Both the position numbers and the translations under genes were made by a program. A DNA stretch of 64,000 nucleotides from Caenimonas soli. GTDB lineage: Bacteria; Pseudomonadota; Gammaproteobacteria; Burkholderiales; Burkholderiaceae_C. The notes under the pieces are model-generated. The model was not told the origin of the DNA and did no database searches. It saw nothing but the letters and a program-made list of their open reading frames with translations. How positions within the stretch are numbered: position 1 is the stretch's first letter; every line of letters starts with the position of its first letter. Where the stretch lies: positions 62,001-126,000 of the forward strand of contig NZ_JABJVV010000014.1 of assembly GCF_013155545.1 (NCBI RefSeq). Direction: 5' to 3'. Shown in pieces: positions 7,689-16,576 of the stretch.

Positions 7689-8902
7689 TGCAATCCGGTC
7701 GTCTTAAAGTCAACGGGCGGGCATTCGCCCACATCGCCCAGTTCCACCCGGAACTGACGGCGCTGCGCCGCGACCTGCACGCCCATCCCGAACTGGGTTT
7801 CGAGGAAATCTACACCTCGGGCCGCGTGCGCGAGGCGCTCAAGCTGTGCGGTGTGGACGAGGTCCACACCGGCATCGGCAAGACCGGCGTCGTGGGCGTC
7901 ATCAAGGGCCGCCAGGACACCGGCGGACGCATGGTCGGCCTGCGCGCCGATATGGACGCGCTCACCATGTGCGAGGACAACGAGTTCGCCTGGAAGTCCA
8001 CCCGCGGCGGCATGATGCACGGCTGCGGCCACGACGGGCACACGGCGATGCTCGTGGGCGCCGCCCGGTATCTTGCTGAAACCCGCAATTTCGATGGCAC
8101 GGCCGTGGTGATCTTCCAGCCCGGCGAGGAAGGCTTCGCCGGCGCCAAAGCCATGATCGAGGACGGCCTGTTCGACCGCTTCCCGGTCGAAGCCGTCTAT
8201 GCCATGCACAACTGGCCGGGCATGAAGCCGGGGATGGTCGGCATCACGCCCGGGCCGCTGATGGCGGCCGCCGACCGCATCACCATCGAGATCACCGGGA
8301 AGGGCGGACACGGCGCCCATCCTTACCTCGCGGTCGATCCGGTGCTGGTGGCGGCGCACATCATCACCGCGGTGCAGAGCATCGTGTCGCGCAACGTGCG
8401 GCCGGTCGAAGGCGCCGTGATCAGCCTGTGCGCCATGCATGCCGGCGACCTGCACGCCATGAGCGTCATCCCGGGCAAGGCCACGCTGGTCGGGACGGTG
8501 CGCACTTTCCGGCCCGAGGTGCAGACCCTGGTGGAGCGCCGCCTCAATGAGCTGTGCAGCGCCGTGGCCCTGGGTTTTGGCGCGACCGCCAGCGTCCGCT
8601 ACGAGCGCGTTTATCCGGCCACTGTGAACTCGATCCGCGAAGCCGCGTTCGCCGCCGGCGTCGCGCAGTCGCTGGTGGGCGCCGACCACGTGGTCCAGGA
8701 CATGGAGCCCAGCATGGGCGCCGAAGACTTCTCCTTCATGTTGCAAGTCAAGCCCGGCGCCTATATGCGCATCGGCCAGGGCGGCGAGGGCAGCTGCTTC
8801 CTGCACAACAGCCGCTACGACTTCAACGATGAAATCCTTCCGCTGGGCTCGGCCTTGCACGCCGGGCTGGTCGAGCACTCCCTGCCCCTGCCGCGCCCGT
8901 GA
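7688..8902 (+). CDS. M20 family amidohydrolase (hippurate hydrolase/aminoacylase-like)
   Basis: 404 residues, the usual size for M20D aminoacylase/carboxypeptidase enzymes. These are cytoplasmic metal-dependent hydrolases that cleave N-acyl amino acids or small amide conjugates. Metal and catalytic motifs are seen in order: RRDLHAHPELGFEE (about 29-42), ADMDAL (about 92), HGCGHDGHTA (about 112-121), FQPGEEGFAGA (about 145) with the catalytic Glu pair, HNWPG (about 178) and SMGAEDF near 345. Dimerisation domain GGHGAHPYLAVDP about 205-217. Lying inside the transport operon and coupled to the permease, it probably processes the imported substrate. Confidence 0.92.
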   Translation: MQSGRLKVNGRAFAHIAQFHPELTALRRDLHAHPELGFEEIYTSGRVREALKLCGVDEVHTGIGKTGVVGVIKGRQDTGGRMVGLRADMDALTMCEDNEFAWKSTRGGMMHGCGHDGHTAMLVGAARYLAETRNFDGTAVVIFQPGEEGFAGAKAMIEDGLFDRFPVEAVYAMHNWPGMKPGMVGITPGPLMAAADRITIEITGKGGHGAHPYLAVDPVLVAAHIITAVQSIVSRNVRPVEGAVISLCAMHAGDLHAMSVIPGKATLVGTVRTFRPEVQTLVERRLNELCSAVALGFGATASVRYERVYPATVNSIREAAFAAGVAQSLVGADHVVQDMEPSMGAEDFSFMLQVKPGAYMRIGQGGEGSCFLHNSRYDFNDEILPLGSALHAGLVEHSLPLPRP

Positions 8903-8948
8903 ACGGCGCCCAAGCTTTCCCTCCCATATCTTTCAACAGGAGCCATCG

Positions 8949-10532
8949 ATGAAACACAAGTACAACCTGCTCTGCGCCTCGGTCCTCGCGGTTGCAGCCG
9001 CCGGCGCCCAGGCCCAGACCGTGCGCATCGCGAACCAGGGCGACGCGCTCTCGATGGACCCGCACTCGCTCAACGAGTCGCTGCAGCTGAGCGTCACCGG
9101 CAACGTCTATGAAGGCCTGATCAACCGCAACAAGGACCTGAGCCTGGCGCCGGGCCTGGCCACCTCGTGGAAGCAGACCTCACCGACCGTGTGGCGCTTC
9201 GAGCTGCGCAAAGGCGTGCAGTTCCACGACGGCACGCCGTTCACGGCCGACGACGTGGTGTTCTCCTTTGCGCGCACCCAGGTCGAGGGCTCCGACATGA
9301 AGAGCTACACCAACGACTTCAAGGAAGTGCGCAAGATCAACGACCACACCGTCGAGATCGAGACCAAGGCACCGTTCCCCATCCTGCCGGACGTGATCAC
9401 GCTGGTGTACATGATGAGCAAGAAGTGGGCGGAAACCAATCAGGCCGCGCGCCCGGTGGACCGCCGCAAGGGCATCGAGAACGCGGCCTCCTTCCGCGCC
9501 AACGGCACCGGCCCGTTCCGTCTGCGTGAGCGCCAGCCGAACGTGCGCACGACCTTCGTTCGCAACGGCAGCTACTGGGGCAAGATCGAAGGCAACGTGC
9601 AGGAGGTGATCTTCACGCCCATCGGCAACGACGCGACCCGCGTGGCCGCCCTGCTGTCCGGCGAGGTCGACGTGATGGAACCCGTGCCGGTGCAGGACAT
9701 CGAACGCGTCAATGGTTCGCCCAACACCAAGGCCCTGGTCGCGCCCGAGCTGCGCACCATCTTCCTGGGCATGGACCAGAAGCGCGACGAACTGCAGTAT
9801 TCCAGCGTCAAGGGCAAGAACCCGTTCAAGGACAAGCGGGTGCGCCAGGCCTTCTACCAGTCGATCGATATCGAAGGCATCAAGCGCACCGTCATGCGCG
9901 GGGCATCGAATCCCACGGCGCTCATGGTGGGCCCCGGCATCAATGGCTTCCAGCCCGATCTCAACAAGCGGCTGCCTCAGGACCCGGAGGGCGCCAAGAA
10001 GCTGCTGGCCGACGCCGGCTATCCCAACGGCTTCGAGGTGACGCTGAACTGCCCCAACGACCGCTACGTCAACGATGCGCGCATCTGCCAGACGGTGGCG
10101 GCCAACCTCTCGCGCATCGGCGTCAAGATCAACCTGGCGGCGGAAACCAAGGGCACCTACTTCCCCAAGATCCTGCGCCGCGACACCAGCTTCTACCTGC
10201 TGGGCTGGACGCCGGGCACCTACGACGCGCACAACGCGCTGAATGCGCTGATGGCCTGCGTGGACGACAAGGGCGCCGGCCAGTTCAATCTGGGCAGCTA
10301 TTGCAATCCCAAGGTCGACCAGTTGACCAAGGCCATCCAGTCGGAAACCGACAAGGCCAAGCGCAACGGCATGATCAAGGAAGCCTTCCAGATCCATGCG
10401 GACGACATCGGCCACCTGCCGCTGCACCAGCAGGCGCTGGCCTGGGGCGTGAGCAAGAAGCTCGACCTGGTCCAGCTGCCGGACAACTTCATGTTCTTCA
10501 AGTGGATGACGATCAAGAAGGTAAGCCCCTGA
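8949..10532 (+). CDS. Peptide ABC transporter substrate-binding protein 2 (SBP_bac_5)
   Basis: 527 residues, paralogous to the protein at 5012. Signal peptide MKHKYNLLCASVLAVAAAG ending AQA/QTVRI. Shows GVQFHDGTPFTADDVVFSF, NGTGPFRLRERQP, NGSYWGKIEG and HLPLHQQ. Start ATG 8949 with AGGAG 9 nt upstream; a longer open frame from 8829 overlaps the M20 gene and is not credible. The pocket-facing region TPGTYDAHNALNALM differs from the first protein's VPTFDSLYSLQSLA, so the two probably bind different ligands and share one translocator. Confidence 0.92.
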   Translation: MKHKYNLLCASVLAVAAAGAQAQTVRIANQGDALSMDPHSLNESLQLSVTGNVYEGLINRNKDLSLAPGLATSWKQTSPTVWRFELRKGVQFHDGTPFTADDVVFSFARTQVEGSDMKSYTNDFKEVRKINDHTVEIETKAPFPILPDVITLVYMMSKKWAETNQAARPVDRRKGIENAASFRANGTGPFRLRERQPNVRTTFVRNGSYWGKIEGNVQEVIFTPIGNDATRVAALLSGEVDVMEPVPVQDIERVNGSPNTKALVAPELRTIFLGMDQKRDELQYSSVKGKNPFKDKRVRQAFYQSIDIEGIKRTVMRGASNPTALMVGPGINGFQPDLNKRLPQDPEGAKKLLADAGYPNGFEVTLNCPNDRYVNDARICQTVAANLSRIGVKINLAAETKGTYFPKILRRDTSFYLLGWTPGTYDAHNALNALMACVDDKGAGQFNLGSYCNPKVDQLTKAIQSETDKAKRNGMIKEAFQIHADDIGHLPLHQQALAWGVSKKLDLVQLPDNFMFFKWMTIKKVSP

Positions 10533-10585
10533 TGGGATGAGCGCCGCTGCGGGAGGGCCCGGGCGGCGCTCGACAATTCTCCGAG

Positions 10586-11497
10586 ATGAAAAAAACATTA
10601 TTTGGCTGGCTCGACAGCGACATCGGGTACAGCTTCCGCACGTCGCCCGTGGCCATCCTGGCGGCGGCGATTGCGCTCGTTTGCTTTATCTGCTCGGTCT
10701 TCGCCGGCTGGATCGCGCCCCATAACCCGTTCGATCTCACGACACTGGTGCTAAGCGATGCGCGCCTGCCGCCGGCGTGGGAGCCCGAGGGCAGTACCAA
10801 GTACCTGCTGGGCACCGACGACCAGGGCCGCGACATCCTGTCGGCGCTGATCTACGGAGCGCGCATTTCGCTGGTGGTCGGCGTGGCCTCGGTGATCCTC
10901 TCCATGGTCATCGGCGTTGCGCTCGGTCTCCTGGCCGGATTCCGCGGCGGATGGATCGACACCTTCCTGATGCGCGTGTGCGACGTCATGCTGTCCTTCC
11001 CCTCCATCCTGGTGGCGCTGCTGATCGCCGGCGTGGGCCGCGCGCTCTTCCCCGACGCCCATGACACCGTCGCCTTCGGCGTGCTGATCGTCTCGATCAC
11101 GCTGACAGGCTGGGTCCAATACGCCCGCACCGTGCGCGGGTCCACCCTGGTCGAGCGCAACAAGGAATATGTGCAGGCCGCGCGGGTGACCGGCGTGGCG
11201 CCGCTGCGCATCATGGCGCGCCATGTGCTGCCCAACGTGATGGGCCCGGTCCTGGTGCTGGCGACCATCCATGTGGCCACGGCCATCATCACCGAGGCCA
11301 CGCTGTCCTTCCTCGGCGTTGGCGTGCCGCCCACTTCCCCATCCCTCGGTACCCTGATCCGGGTGGGCAACGACTATCTTTTCTCCGGCGAGTGGTGGAT
11401 CACCATCTTCCCCGGCCTGATGCTGATCCTGATCGCCCTGTCGGTGAACCTGCTGGGCGATTGGCTGCGCGATGCGCTCAACCCGCGCCTTCGCTAG
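10586..11497 (+). CDS. Peptide ABC transporter permease, DppC/OppC type
   Basis: 303 residues. The N-terminal OppC_N segment has a membrane helix (about 26-46) and GTDDQGRDILSALIYGARISL (about 75-95), which is diagnostic of DppC. The EAA loop VERNKEYVQAARVTGVAPLRIM is at about 190-210, and the C-terminus NLLGDWLRDALNPRLR is typical. Together with the permease at 6708 it makes the membrane heterodimer. Six nt separate its stop from the ATPase start. Confidence 0.94.
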   Translation: MKKTLFGWLDSDIGYSFRTSPVAILAAAIALVCFICSVFAGWIAPHNPFDLTTLVLSDARLPPAWEPEGSTKYLLGTDDQGRDILSALIYGARISLVVGVASVILSMVIGVALGLLAGFRGGWIDTFLMRVCDVMLSFPSILVALLIAGVGRALFPDAHDTVAFGVLIVSITLTGWVQYARTVRGSTLVERNKEYVQAARVTGVAPLRIMARHVLPNVMGPVLVLATIHVATAIITEATLSFLGVGVPPTSPSLGTLIRVGNDYLFSGEWWITIFPGLMLILIALSVNLLGDWLRDALNPRLR

Positions 11498-11503
11498 TGC
11501 CCC

Positions 11504-12481
11504 ATGAGTCTCCTACAAGTCAAAAATCTCATCGTCGAGTTTCCGAACCGCCGCGGCACGCTGCGCGCCCTGGACGACATTTCCTTCGACATCGCGCCCG
11601 GCGAAATCCTGGGCGTCGTCGGTGAATCCGGTGCCGGCAAGTCACTCACCGGCGCCGCCATCATCGGCCTGCTCGAGCCGCCCGGGCGCGTCGCCTCGGG
11701 CCAGATCCTGCTGGAAGGCCAGCGCATCGACAACCTGCCGTACGACAAGATGCGCCACATCCGCGGCCGCAAGATCGGCGCAATCTTCCAGGATCCGCTG
11801 ACCTCGCTGAATCCGCTGTACACGATTGGAAGGCAGCTGCGGGAGACCATCCAGACCCACCTGCCGGTCGACGACAAGGAGGCGCAGCGCCGCGCCATCA
11901 GCCTGCTGGAAGACACCGGCATCCCGGCCGCGGCTGAGCGCATCGACCATTTCCCGCACCAGTTCTCCGGCGGCATGCGCCAGCGCGTGGTGATTGCGCT
12001 GGCCCTGGCGGCCGAGCCCAAGCTGATCGTCGCCGACGAGCCCACCACGGCGCTCGACGTTTCCATCCAGGCGCAGATCATCCAGCTGCTCAAGCGCATC
12101 TGCAAGGACCGCGGCGCAGCCGTGATGCTCATCACCCATGACATGGGCGTGATCGCCGAGACCTGCGACCGCGTGGCCGTGATGTACGCCGGCCGCATCG
12201 CCGAGATCGGCCCGGTCCACGAGGTCATCAACCAGCCCGCGCATCCCTACACCGTGGGCCTGATGGCGGCGATTCCCGATATGGAAGTGGAGCGCGAGCG
12301 CCTGAACCAGATCGATGGCGCCATGCCCCGGCTGAACGCGATCCCGCCCGGCTGCGCCTACAACCCGCGCTGCCCGCGCGCCTTCGATCGCTGCACCGTC
12401 GAGCGCCCCGATCTTCTGAATGCCGGCGCTACCCGCGCTGCCTGCTGGCTGCACGACGCCCATGCGGGGGCGACGGTATGA
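11504..12481 (+). CDS. Peptide ABC transporter ATP-binding protein, DppD/OppD type
   Basis: 325 residues. Walker A GESGAGKS (about 41-48), Q-loop [10 protein letters not shown], signature FSGGMRQRV (about 157) and Walker [13 protein letters not shown]. The C-terminal oligopeptide-transporter extension has a cysteine cluster ([17 protein letters not shown]) like the Fe-S-binding tail of DppD/OppD. Its TGA overlaps the next ATG (ATGA, 12478-12481). Confidence 0.95.
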   Translation: MSLLQVKNLIVEFPNRRGTLRALDDISFDIAPGEILGVVGESGAGKSLTGAAIIGLLEPPGRVASGQILLEGQRIDNLPYDKMRHIRGRKIGAIFQDPLTSLNPLYTIGRQLRETIQTHLPVDDKEAQRRAISLLEDTGIPAAAERIDHFPHQFSGGMRQRVVIALALAAEPKLIVADEPTTALDVSIQAQIIQLLKRICKDRGAAVMLITHDMGVIAETCDRVAVMYAGRIAEIGPVHEVINQPAHPYTVGLMAAIPDMEVERERLNQIDGAMPRLNAIPPGCAYNPRCPRAFDRCTVERPDLLNAGATRAACWLHDAHAGATV

Positions 12482-13524
12482 GCGCCAACGATTTACTCAA
12501 CGCGGCCGGCCCGGTACCAGGGGCCAAGATCATTGCGCCTCTGGTGCAGGCGCGCGACCTAGCCAAGGTCTTCGACGTTTCCGTGCCCTGGCTGAACCGC
12601 GTGATCGAGCGGCGGCCGCGCCAGCTGCTGCATGCGGTGGACGGCGTCAGCTTCGACATCCAGCAAGGCCAGACCCTGGCGCTGGTGGGCGAGTCCGGTT
12701 GCGGCAAGAGCACCGTCGCCAGGCTACTGGTGGGCCTGTACGAGCCCACGCGCGGTGGCCTCACTTTCGACGGCCAGGACGCCCATGCCGCGTTCAAGAC
12801 CCCGCAGGGCCGCCAGCTGCGCCGGCGCATCCAGATGATCTTCCAGGACCCGTATGCCAGCCTGAATCCGCGCTGGATCGTGGAAGACATCGTCGGCGAG
12901 CCCCTCAAGGAACACCGCATCATCACCGACCGCGACCAGCTGAAAGAGCGGGTGGGTGAACTGCTCAAGTCGGTCGGCCTGTCGCCGCTGGACATGGTGA
13001 AGTACCCGCACCAGTTCTCCGGCGGGCAGCGGCAGCGCATCTCCATCGCGCGGGCCCTGGCCACCGAGCCCGAGTTCCTGGTGTGCGACGAGCCGACCTC
13101 GGCGCTGGACGTGAGCGTGCAGGCCCAGGTGCTGAACATCATGAAGGACCTGCAGCGCCAGCGCGGCCTCACTTACCTCTTCATCTCGCACAACCTGGCG
13201 GTGGTGCGGCATGTGAGCGATCAGGTCGGCGTGATGTACCTGGGGCGCCTGGTGGAGTTGTCCGGCAAGCACCAGCTGTTCGGCAATCCGCGCCACCCCT
13301 ACACGCGCATGCTGCTCGATGCCATCCCCAAGATGCACGACACCGGCCGCTCGCGCACGCCGGTGTCGGGCGAGGTGCCCAACCCGCTGAGCCCGCCCAC
13401 GGGCTGCGCCTTCCATCCGCGCTGCCCCCACGCCAATGCCCGCTGCAAGGCGGAGCGACCGGCGCTGCTGGAAATCCAGGGCGTGAAGATCGCCTGCCAC
13501 GCCGTCGAGGAAGGTCGAATCTGA
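12478..13524 (+). CDS. Peptide ABC transporter ATP-binding protein, DppF/OppF type
   Basis: 348 residues. Walker [10 protein letters not shown]-loop [12 protein letters not shown] (characteristic of OppF), signature FSGGQRQRI, Walker [13 protein letters not shown] and the cysteine tail [17 protein letters not shown]. An N-terminal insert of about 30 residues ([16 protein letters not shown]) precedes the ATPase core. Last gene of the operon; it converges on eptA with only 7 nt between stops. Confidence 0.95.
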   Translation: MSANDLLNAAGPVPGAKIIAPLVQARDLAKVFDVSVPWLNRVIERRPRQLLHAVDGVSFDIQQGQTLALVGESGCGKSTVARLLVGLYEPTRGGLTFDGQDAHAAFKTPQGRQLRRRIQMIFQDPYASLNPRWIVEDIVGEPLKEHRIITDRDQLKERVGELLKSVGLSPLDMVKYPHQFSGGQRQRISIARALATEPEFLVCDEPTSALDVSVQAQVLNIMKDLQRQRGLTYLFISHNLAVVRHVSDQVGVMYLGRLVELSGKHQLFGNPRHPYTRMLLDAIPKMHDTGRSRTPVSGEVPNPLSPPTGCAFHPRCPHANARCKAERPALLEIQGVKIACHAVEEGRI

Positions 13525-13531
13525 GCGGCGC

Positions 13532-15151
13532 TCAATGGGCGGCGCAGGGCGCGTAGGCGTCGAGTTGGCGATCGTAGACGGCGGTACTCACCTGCATCAG
13601 GCCGAGCACGGCATGGAAGTAGTTGTCGTGTGTCAGCGGCAGATCGCGTCTGCCGCGCAGGCACTCGGTGGCGATCCCGCTGCGTTGCTCGAAGCCCGGC
13701 GAAAGCCAGGTGATCCAGGGCACATGCTTTTGCACCTCGGGTGCGATGCTGAAGGGCATTCCGTGCAGGTAGAGATTGTTCTCTCCCAGGGATTCGCCGT
13801 GGTCGGCAACGTAGAGCATGGCGGTATCGAAGCCCTGTTGCCGCTCGAGCCAGTCGATGGTGGATCCCAGGACATGATCGGTGTAGGCAATCGAGTTGTC
13901 GTAGGCGTTCACCAGTTCCGCCCGGCTGCAGTCCTGCAGGTTCGCGCTGGTGCATTCCGGCAGGAATTTCTTGAAGGCCGGTGGCGAGCGCAGGTGGTAG
14001 GCCGGTCCGTGGCTGCCCATCTGGTGCATCACCAGCACCACTCCGCGCGCAACGCGCTCCGGGGGCAACGCCGCGAGCCGCTGATCCAGCCCCTCGAGCA
14101 TGATCCCGTCCAGGCACTGCCCTGCCGCGCACAAGTGGGGATGGTTCAGGGCGGCAGTGTCGACGTGGGGAATGCGATCGCACACGCCCTTGCATCCGGA
14201 CTGGTTGTCGATCCACAGCACGGCCAGGCCGGCATGCTGAAGCACGTCCATCAGCGTTTCGTAATCCCGGTCGCGGCCATCGAAGCCGTTGCGGCCGAGG
14301 TGCGAGAACATGCACGGAACCGATGCCGCCGTGCTGGTGCCGCAAGAGGTGGCGTGCAGCGCGCTGGCGACGCCATGCCGCTCGAGTTCTGGTGTGGTGG
14401 GCCGGTCGTAGCCGTTCACGCCGAAATTGCCGCTGCGGCCTGTTTCCCCCAGCACCAGGACCAGTAGGGGCGGACGGCTCCGCCCGTCCGGCACATGGGC
14501 GTCGGCACCCAGCACCGCAACGCCGGGCGGGCGCCGCAGCGGCTTGCTGGCGGCGTGGCCAAGGGCGTATATCGTGTTCAGCGGGTTGATCAGGTAGCGC
14601 AGCTGCTTGTGGTTGCGCATGGTGGAGGACAGCGGCTGGAAGCTCAGCAATGCCAGCAACGCCGCCAGCGCTAGCGACGCTGCCAGCATGGCCAGATTGC
14701 GCCCGGCCTGCGCCGGCCAGCCGCCATGGCGCACCCGTATTCGCCAGACAGCGGCTGCGGGCAGCAGGCCCAGGAGCCCGAGCGTCGCCAGCAGGTGCCA
14801 GTCGAAAAGGGCCAAGGCCTCGTGGGTGTCGGTTTGCAGCACGTTGACGACCATGCTGCTGTCGATGACCACATGGTAGGCGAGCATGAAATGGGTCGCA
14901 GCGGCGCAAGCCGCCAGCAAAAGGATCAGCGCCGGCTTGAGGGTCCAGCGCCAGGCCAGCAGGCTCAGGATCGCGCTGAGGCAGGCAGCGACCATCAAGG
15001 CCAGACCGGCGCCGAACGCCCAGCCCGCAGGCCCCTGCAGTGCCTCGTGCGCGCGCATCTCGCCCCACAAGGCCGCGTTGCCGATGGTTGCCATCCACAG
15101 GCTGGCCCCGATCACCAGCCACAGCGGGCGGATTCCCGCGGTCCCGTTCAT
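13532..15151 (-). CDS. eptA: Lipid A phosphoethanolamine transferase
   Basis: 539 residues. Adds phosphoethanolamine from phosphatidylethanolamine to lipid A on the periplasmic side of the inner membrane; the usual effect is lower affinity for cationic peptides. About five N-terminal membrane helices (1-175) are followed by a periplasmic sulfatase-fold domain. Zn and catalytic motifs: GETGR (about 243), nucleophile-region SCGTSTAASVPCMFS (about 281), ADHGESLGENNLYLHG (about 453). Multiple Cys (C-x3-C in SGCKGVC, LCAAGQC, CTSANLQDC) match EptA disulfides. Starts inside the end of the PAP2 gene (ATGA overlap, 15148-15151). Confidence 0.93.
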   Translation of the reverse strand: MNGTAGIRPLWLVIGASLWMATIGNAALWGEMRAHEALQGPAGWAFGAGLALMVAACLSAILSLLAWRWTLKPALILLLAACAAATHFMLAYHVVIDSSMVVNVLQTDTHEALALFDWHLLATLGLLGLLPAAAVWRIRVRHGGWPAQAGRNLAMLAASLALAALLALLSFQPLSSTMRNHKQLRYLINPLNTIYALGHAASKPLRRPPGVAVLGADAHVPDGRSRPPLLVLVLGETGRSGNFGVNGYDRPTTPELERHGVASALHATSCGTSTAASVPCMFSHLGRNGFDGRDRDYETLMDVLQHAGLAVLWIDNQSGCKGVCDRIPHVDTAALNHPHLCAAGQCLDGIMLEGLDQRLAALPPERVARGVVLVMHQMGSHGPAYHLRSPPAFKKFLPECTSANLQDCSRAELVNAYDNSIAYTDHVLGSTIDWLERQQGFDTAMLYVADHGESLGENNLYLHGMPFSIAPEVQKHVPWITWLSPGFEQRSGIATECLRGRRDLPLTHDNYFHAVLGLMQVSTAVYDRQLDAYAPCAAH

Positions 15152-15825
15152 GGCTGTTCAGCCAGGCCCTGCGGCCAGACGCGATCGATGCACAGCGCCA
15201 CCAACCAGCAGAGCCAGCCGGTCCACAGGGTGTGACTCATGAAATGGGCGCCGCGCAGTTGCTGGCCGATACCCAGCACCAGCCCCGCAGCCAGGGCGGC
15301 GGCCAGCCAGGCCCGCGCCAGCCCGGGCGTTGCGCGAAAGGTGAAGAAGCCACCCAGGAAGGCGAATCCGGACGATGCGTGCCCGGCCGGGAAACAATGG
15401 CCGGGTCCACCGTCCGAACTGGCGGACCAATGCGGGACATACGGCGCTGCGCCGCCGTAGGCACTCAGGTCCCAGGGGCAGCTGGTCGCACTGAACCCCT
15501 TCAGCAACGCGACCGTCGCAGCCGCCGCCAGTGTCATCACGGCCAGCTGCAGCCGGGCGGAGAAGTCCAATCGGGCCAGCGGACCCATGGGCCACCACAC
15601 CCCCAAGCACAGCAGCACTACCAGCAGCCACGAAGCGTGGCGCATGGCGTCGTGCAACAGCACCGTGAGCAACCAATCATGGCGCAGGGCAAAGCCGCCC
15701 GGGCCACCGGCCAGCCCGGCCAGCGCCAGATCGAGGCCCGACAGGTCCCAGGCAAATACCAGGGCCAGCGCCGCCGCGGTTGGCAAGAGCAAAGGCGGCG
15801 GTGGGGCAAACGATGGGATGCGCAT
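15148..15825 (-). CDS. PAP2 family phosphatase associated with eptA
   Basis: 225 residues, about six membrane helices. PAP2 motifs: KGFSATSCPWDL (motif 1, with Cys where classic enzymes have Arg of KX6RP), PAGHASSGF (motif 2, PSGH-like) and RGAHFMSHTLWTGW (motif 3). The CPW form of motif 1 is, from memory, normal for this eptA-linked subgroup. A role in handling lipid A phosphate or undecaprenyl diphosphate is inferred from context. First gene of the eptA operon, 24 nt from the PmrA box. Confidence 0.88.
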   Translation of the reverse strand: MRIPSFAPPPPLLLPTAAALALVFAWDLSGLDLALAGLAGGPGGFALRHDWLLTVLLHDAMRHASWLLVVLLCLGVWWPMGPLARLDFSARLQLAVMTLAAAATVALLKGFSATSCPWDLSAYGGAAPYVPHWSASSDGGPGHCFPAGHASSGFAFLGGFFTFRATPGLARAWLAAALAAGLVLGIGQQLRGAHFMSHTLWTGWLCWLVALCIDRVWPQGLAEQP

Positions 15826-15849
15826 TGGGCGGCAGCTTGGCCGCCACGC

Positions 15850-15866
15850 ATTAAGGGAACCTTAAG
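15850..15866. promoter_or_regulatory. PmrA-box-like operator between PAP2/eptA and the two-component genes
   Basis: ATTAAGGGAACCTTAAG matches the PmrA box, two TTAAG half-sites in direct orientation with 5 nt between, five of six positions in the first half and six of six in the second. It is also an inverted repeat (TTAAGG-gaa-CCTTAA). It is almost centred in the 64-bp divergent intergenic region, so one site could serve both operons. Confidence 0.8.
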
Positions 15867-15889
15867 GCCGCTGCAAGCACAATGGCGGC

Positions 15890-16576
15890 ATGCGTGTCCT
15901 GGTGGTGGAAGATGACGAGGGAATTGCCGAGGGCTTGCGGGCGAACCTGCGCGACTATGGCTGGGCCGTCGATACGATGGGCCGGGTGGACCTGGCCTGG
16001 GCCGCGCTGTGCGCCGAGCCGTTCGATCTGGTGCTGCTCGACCTGGGCTTGGTGGACGCCGATGGCACCGAGCTGCTCCGGCGCTTGCGCGGCGCGCCGC
16101 AAGGCCGGTTGCCCGACCCGGCCACGCCGGTGCTGATCATGACCGCTCGCGACCAGGTCGCTTCGCGAATTGAAAGCCTGGACCTCGGCGCCGATGACTA
16201 TGTGACCAAGCCTTTCGACGCCGGCGAACTGGCGGCGCGGATGCGGGCGTTGCGGCGCCGGGCGGCCGGCCGCGCCCAGGCCAGGCTGGAACATGGGGAA
16301 CTGGTGATCGATCCGGCCGCCCGTACGGTGCTGCACGGCGGCAGCCCGGTGGAACTCTCGGCACGCGAGTTCGACCTGCTGCTGGTCTTGCTGGAGGCGA
16401 GTCCGCGCGTGCTCTCGCGCGCGCAGATCGAAGCCAAACTCTACAACTGGGAAAGCGGGCTGGACAGCAATGCCATCGAGGTGCACGTACACCGGTTGCG
16501 CCGCAAGCTGGGCGAGGAGGTGATCCGTACCGTTCGCGGTGTCGGATACTTCGCCCCGGCGGAAAGCGCGGCTTGA
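15890..16576 (+). CDS. pmrA: OmpR-family response regulator, PmrA/QseB-like
   Basis: 228 residues. Receiver domain with acidic pocket E7/D8/D9, phospho-acceptor D51 (LLDLGL) and switch residues T in IMTARD and K in DYVTKPF. Winged-helix DNA-binding domain from about 135 (LSAREFDLLLVLLE, VEVHVHRLRRKLG-like HVHRLRRKLG, IRTVRGVGYFA). Context (kinase partner next, eptA operon divergent, PmrA box between) favours a PmrA function over QseB or TctD. ATG at 15890. Confidence 0.85.
   Translation: MRVLVVEDDEGIAEGLRANLRDYGWAVDTMGRVDLAWAALCAEPFDLVLLDLGLVDADGTELLRRLRGAPQGRLPDPATPVLIMTARDQVASRIESLDLGADDYVTKPFDAGELAARMRALRRRAAGRAQARLEHGELVIDPAARTVLHGGSPVELSAREFDLLLVLLEASPRVLSRAQIEAKLYNWESGLDSNAIEVHVHRLRRKLGEEVIRTVRGVGYFAPAESAA

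Noticed and set aside
7229..8902. 557-residue version of the M20 hydrolase
   Set aside because: The extension overlaps the permease gene in another frame and has no hydrolase features; ATG 7688 overlaps the permease stop as expected.
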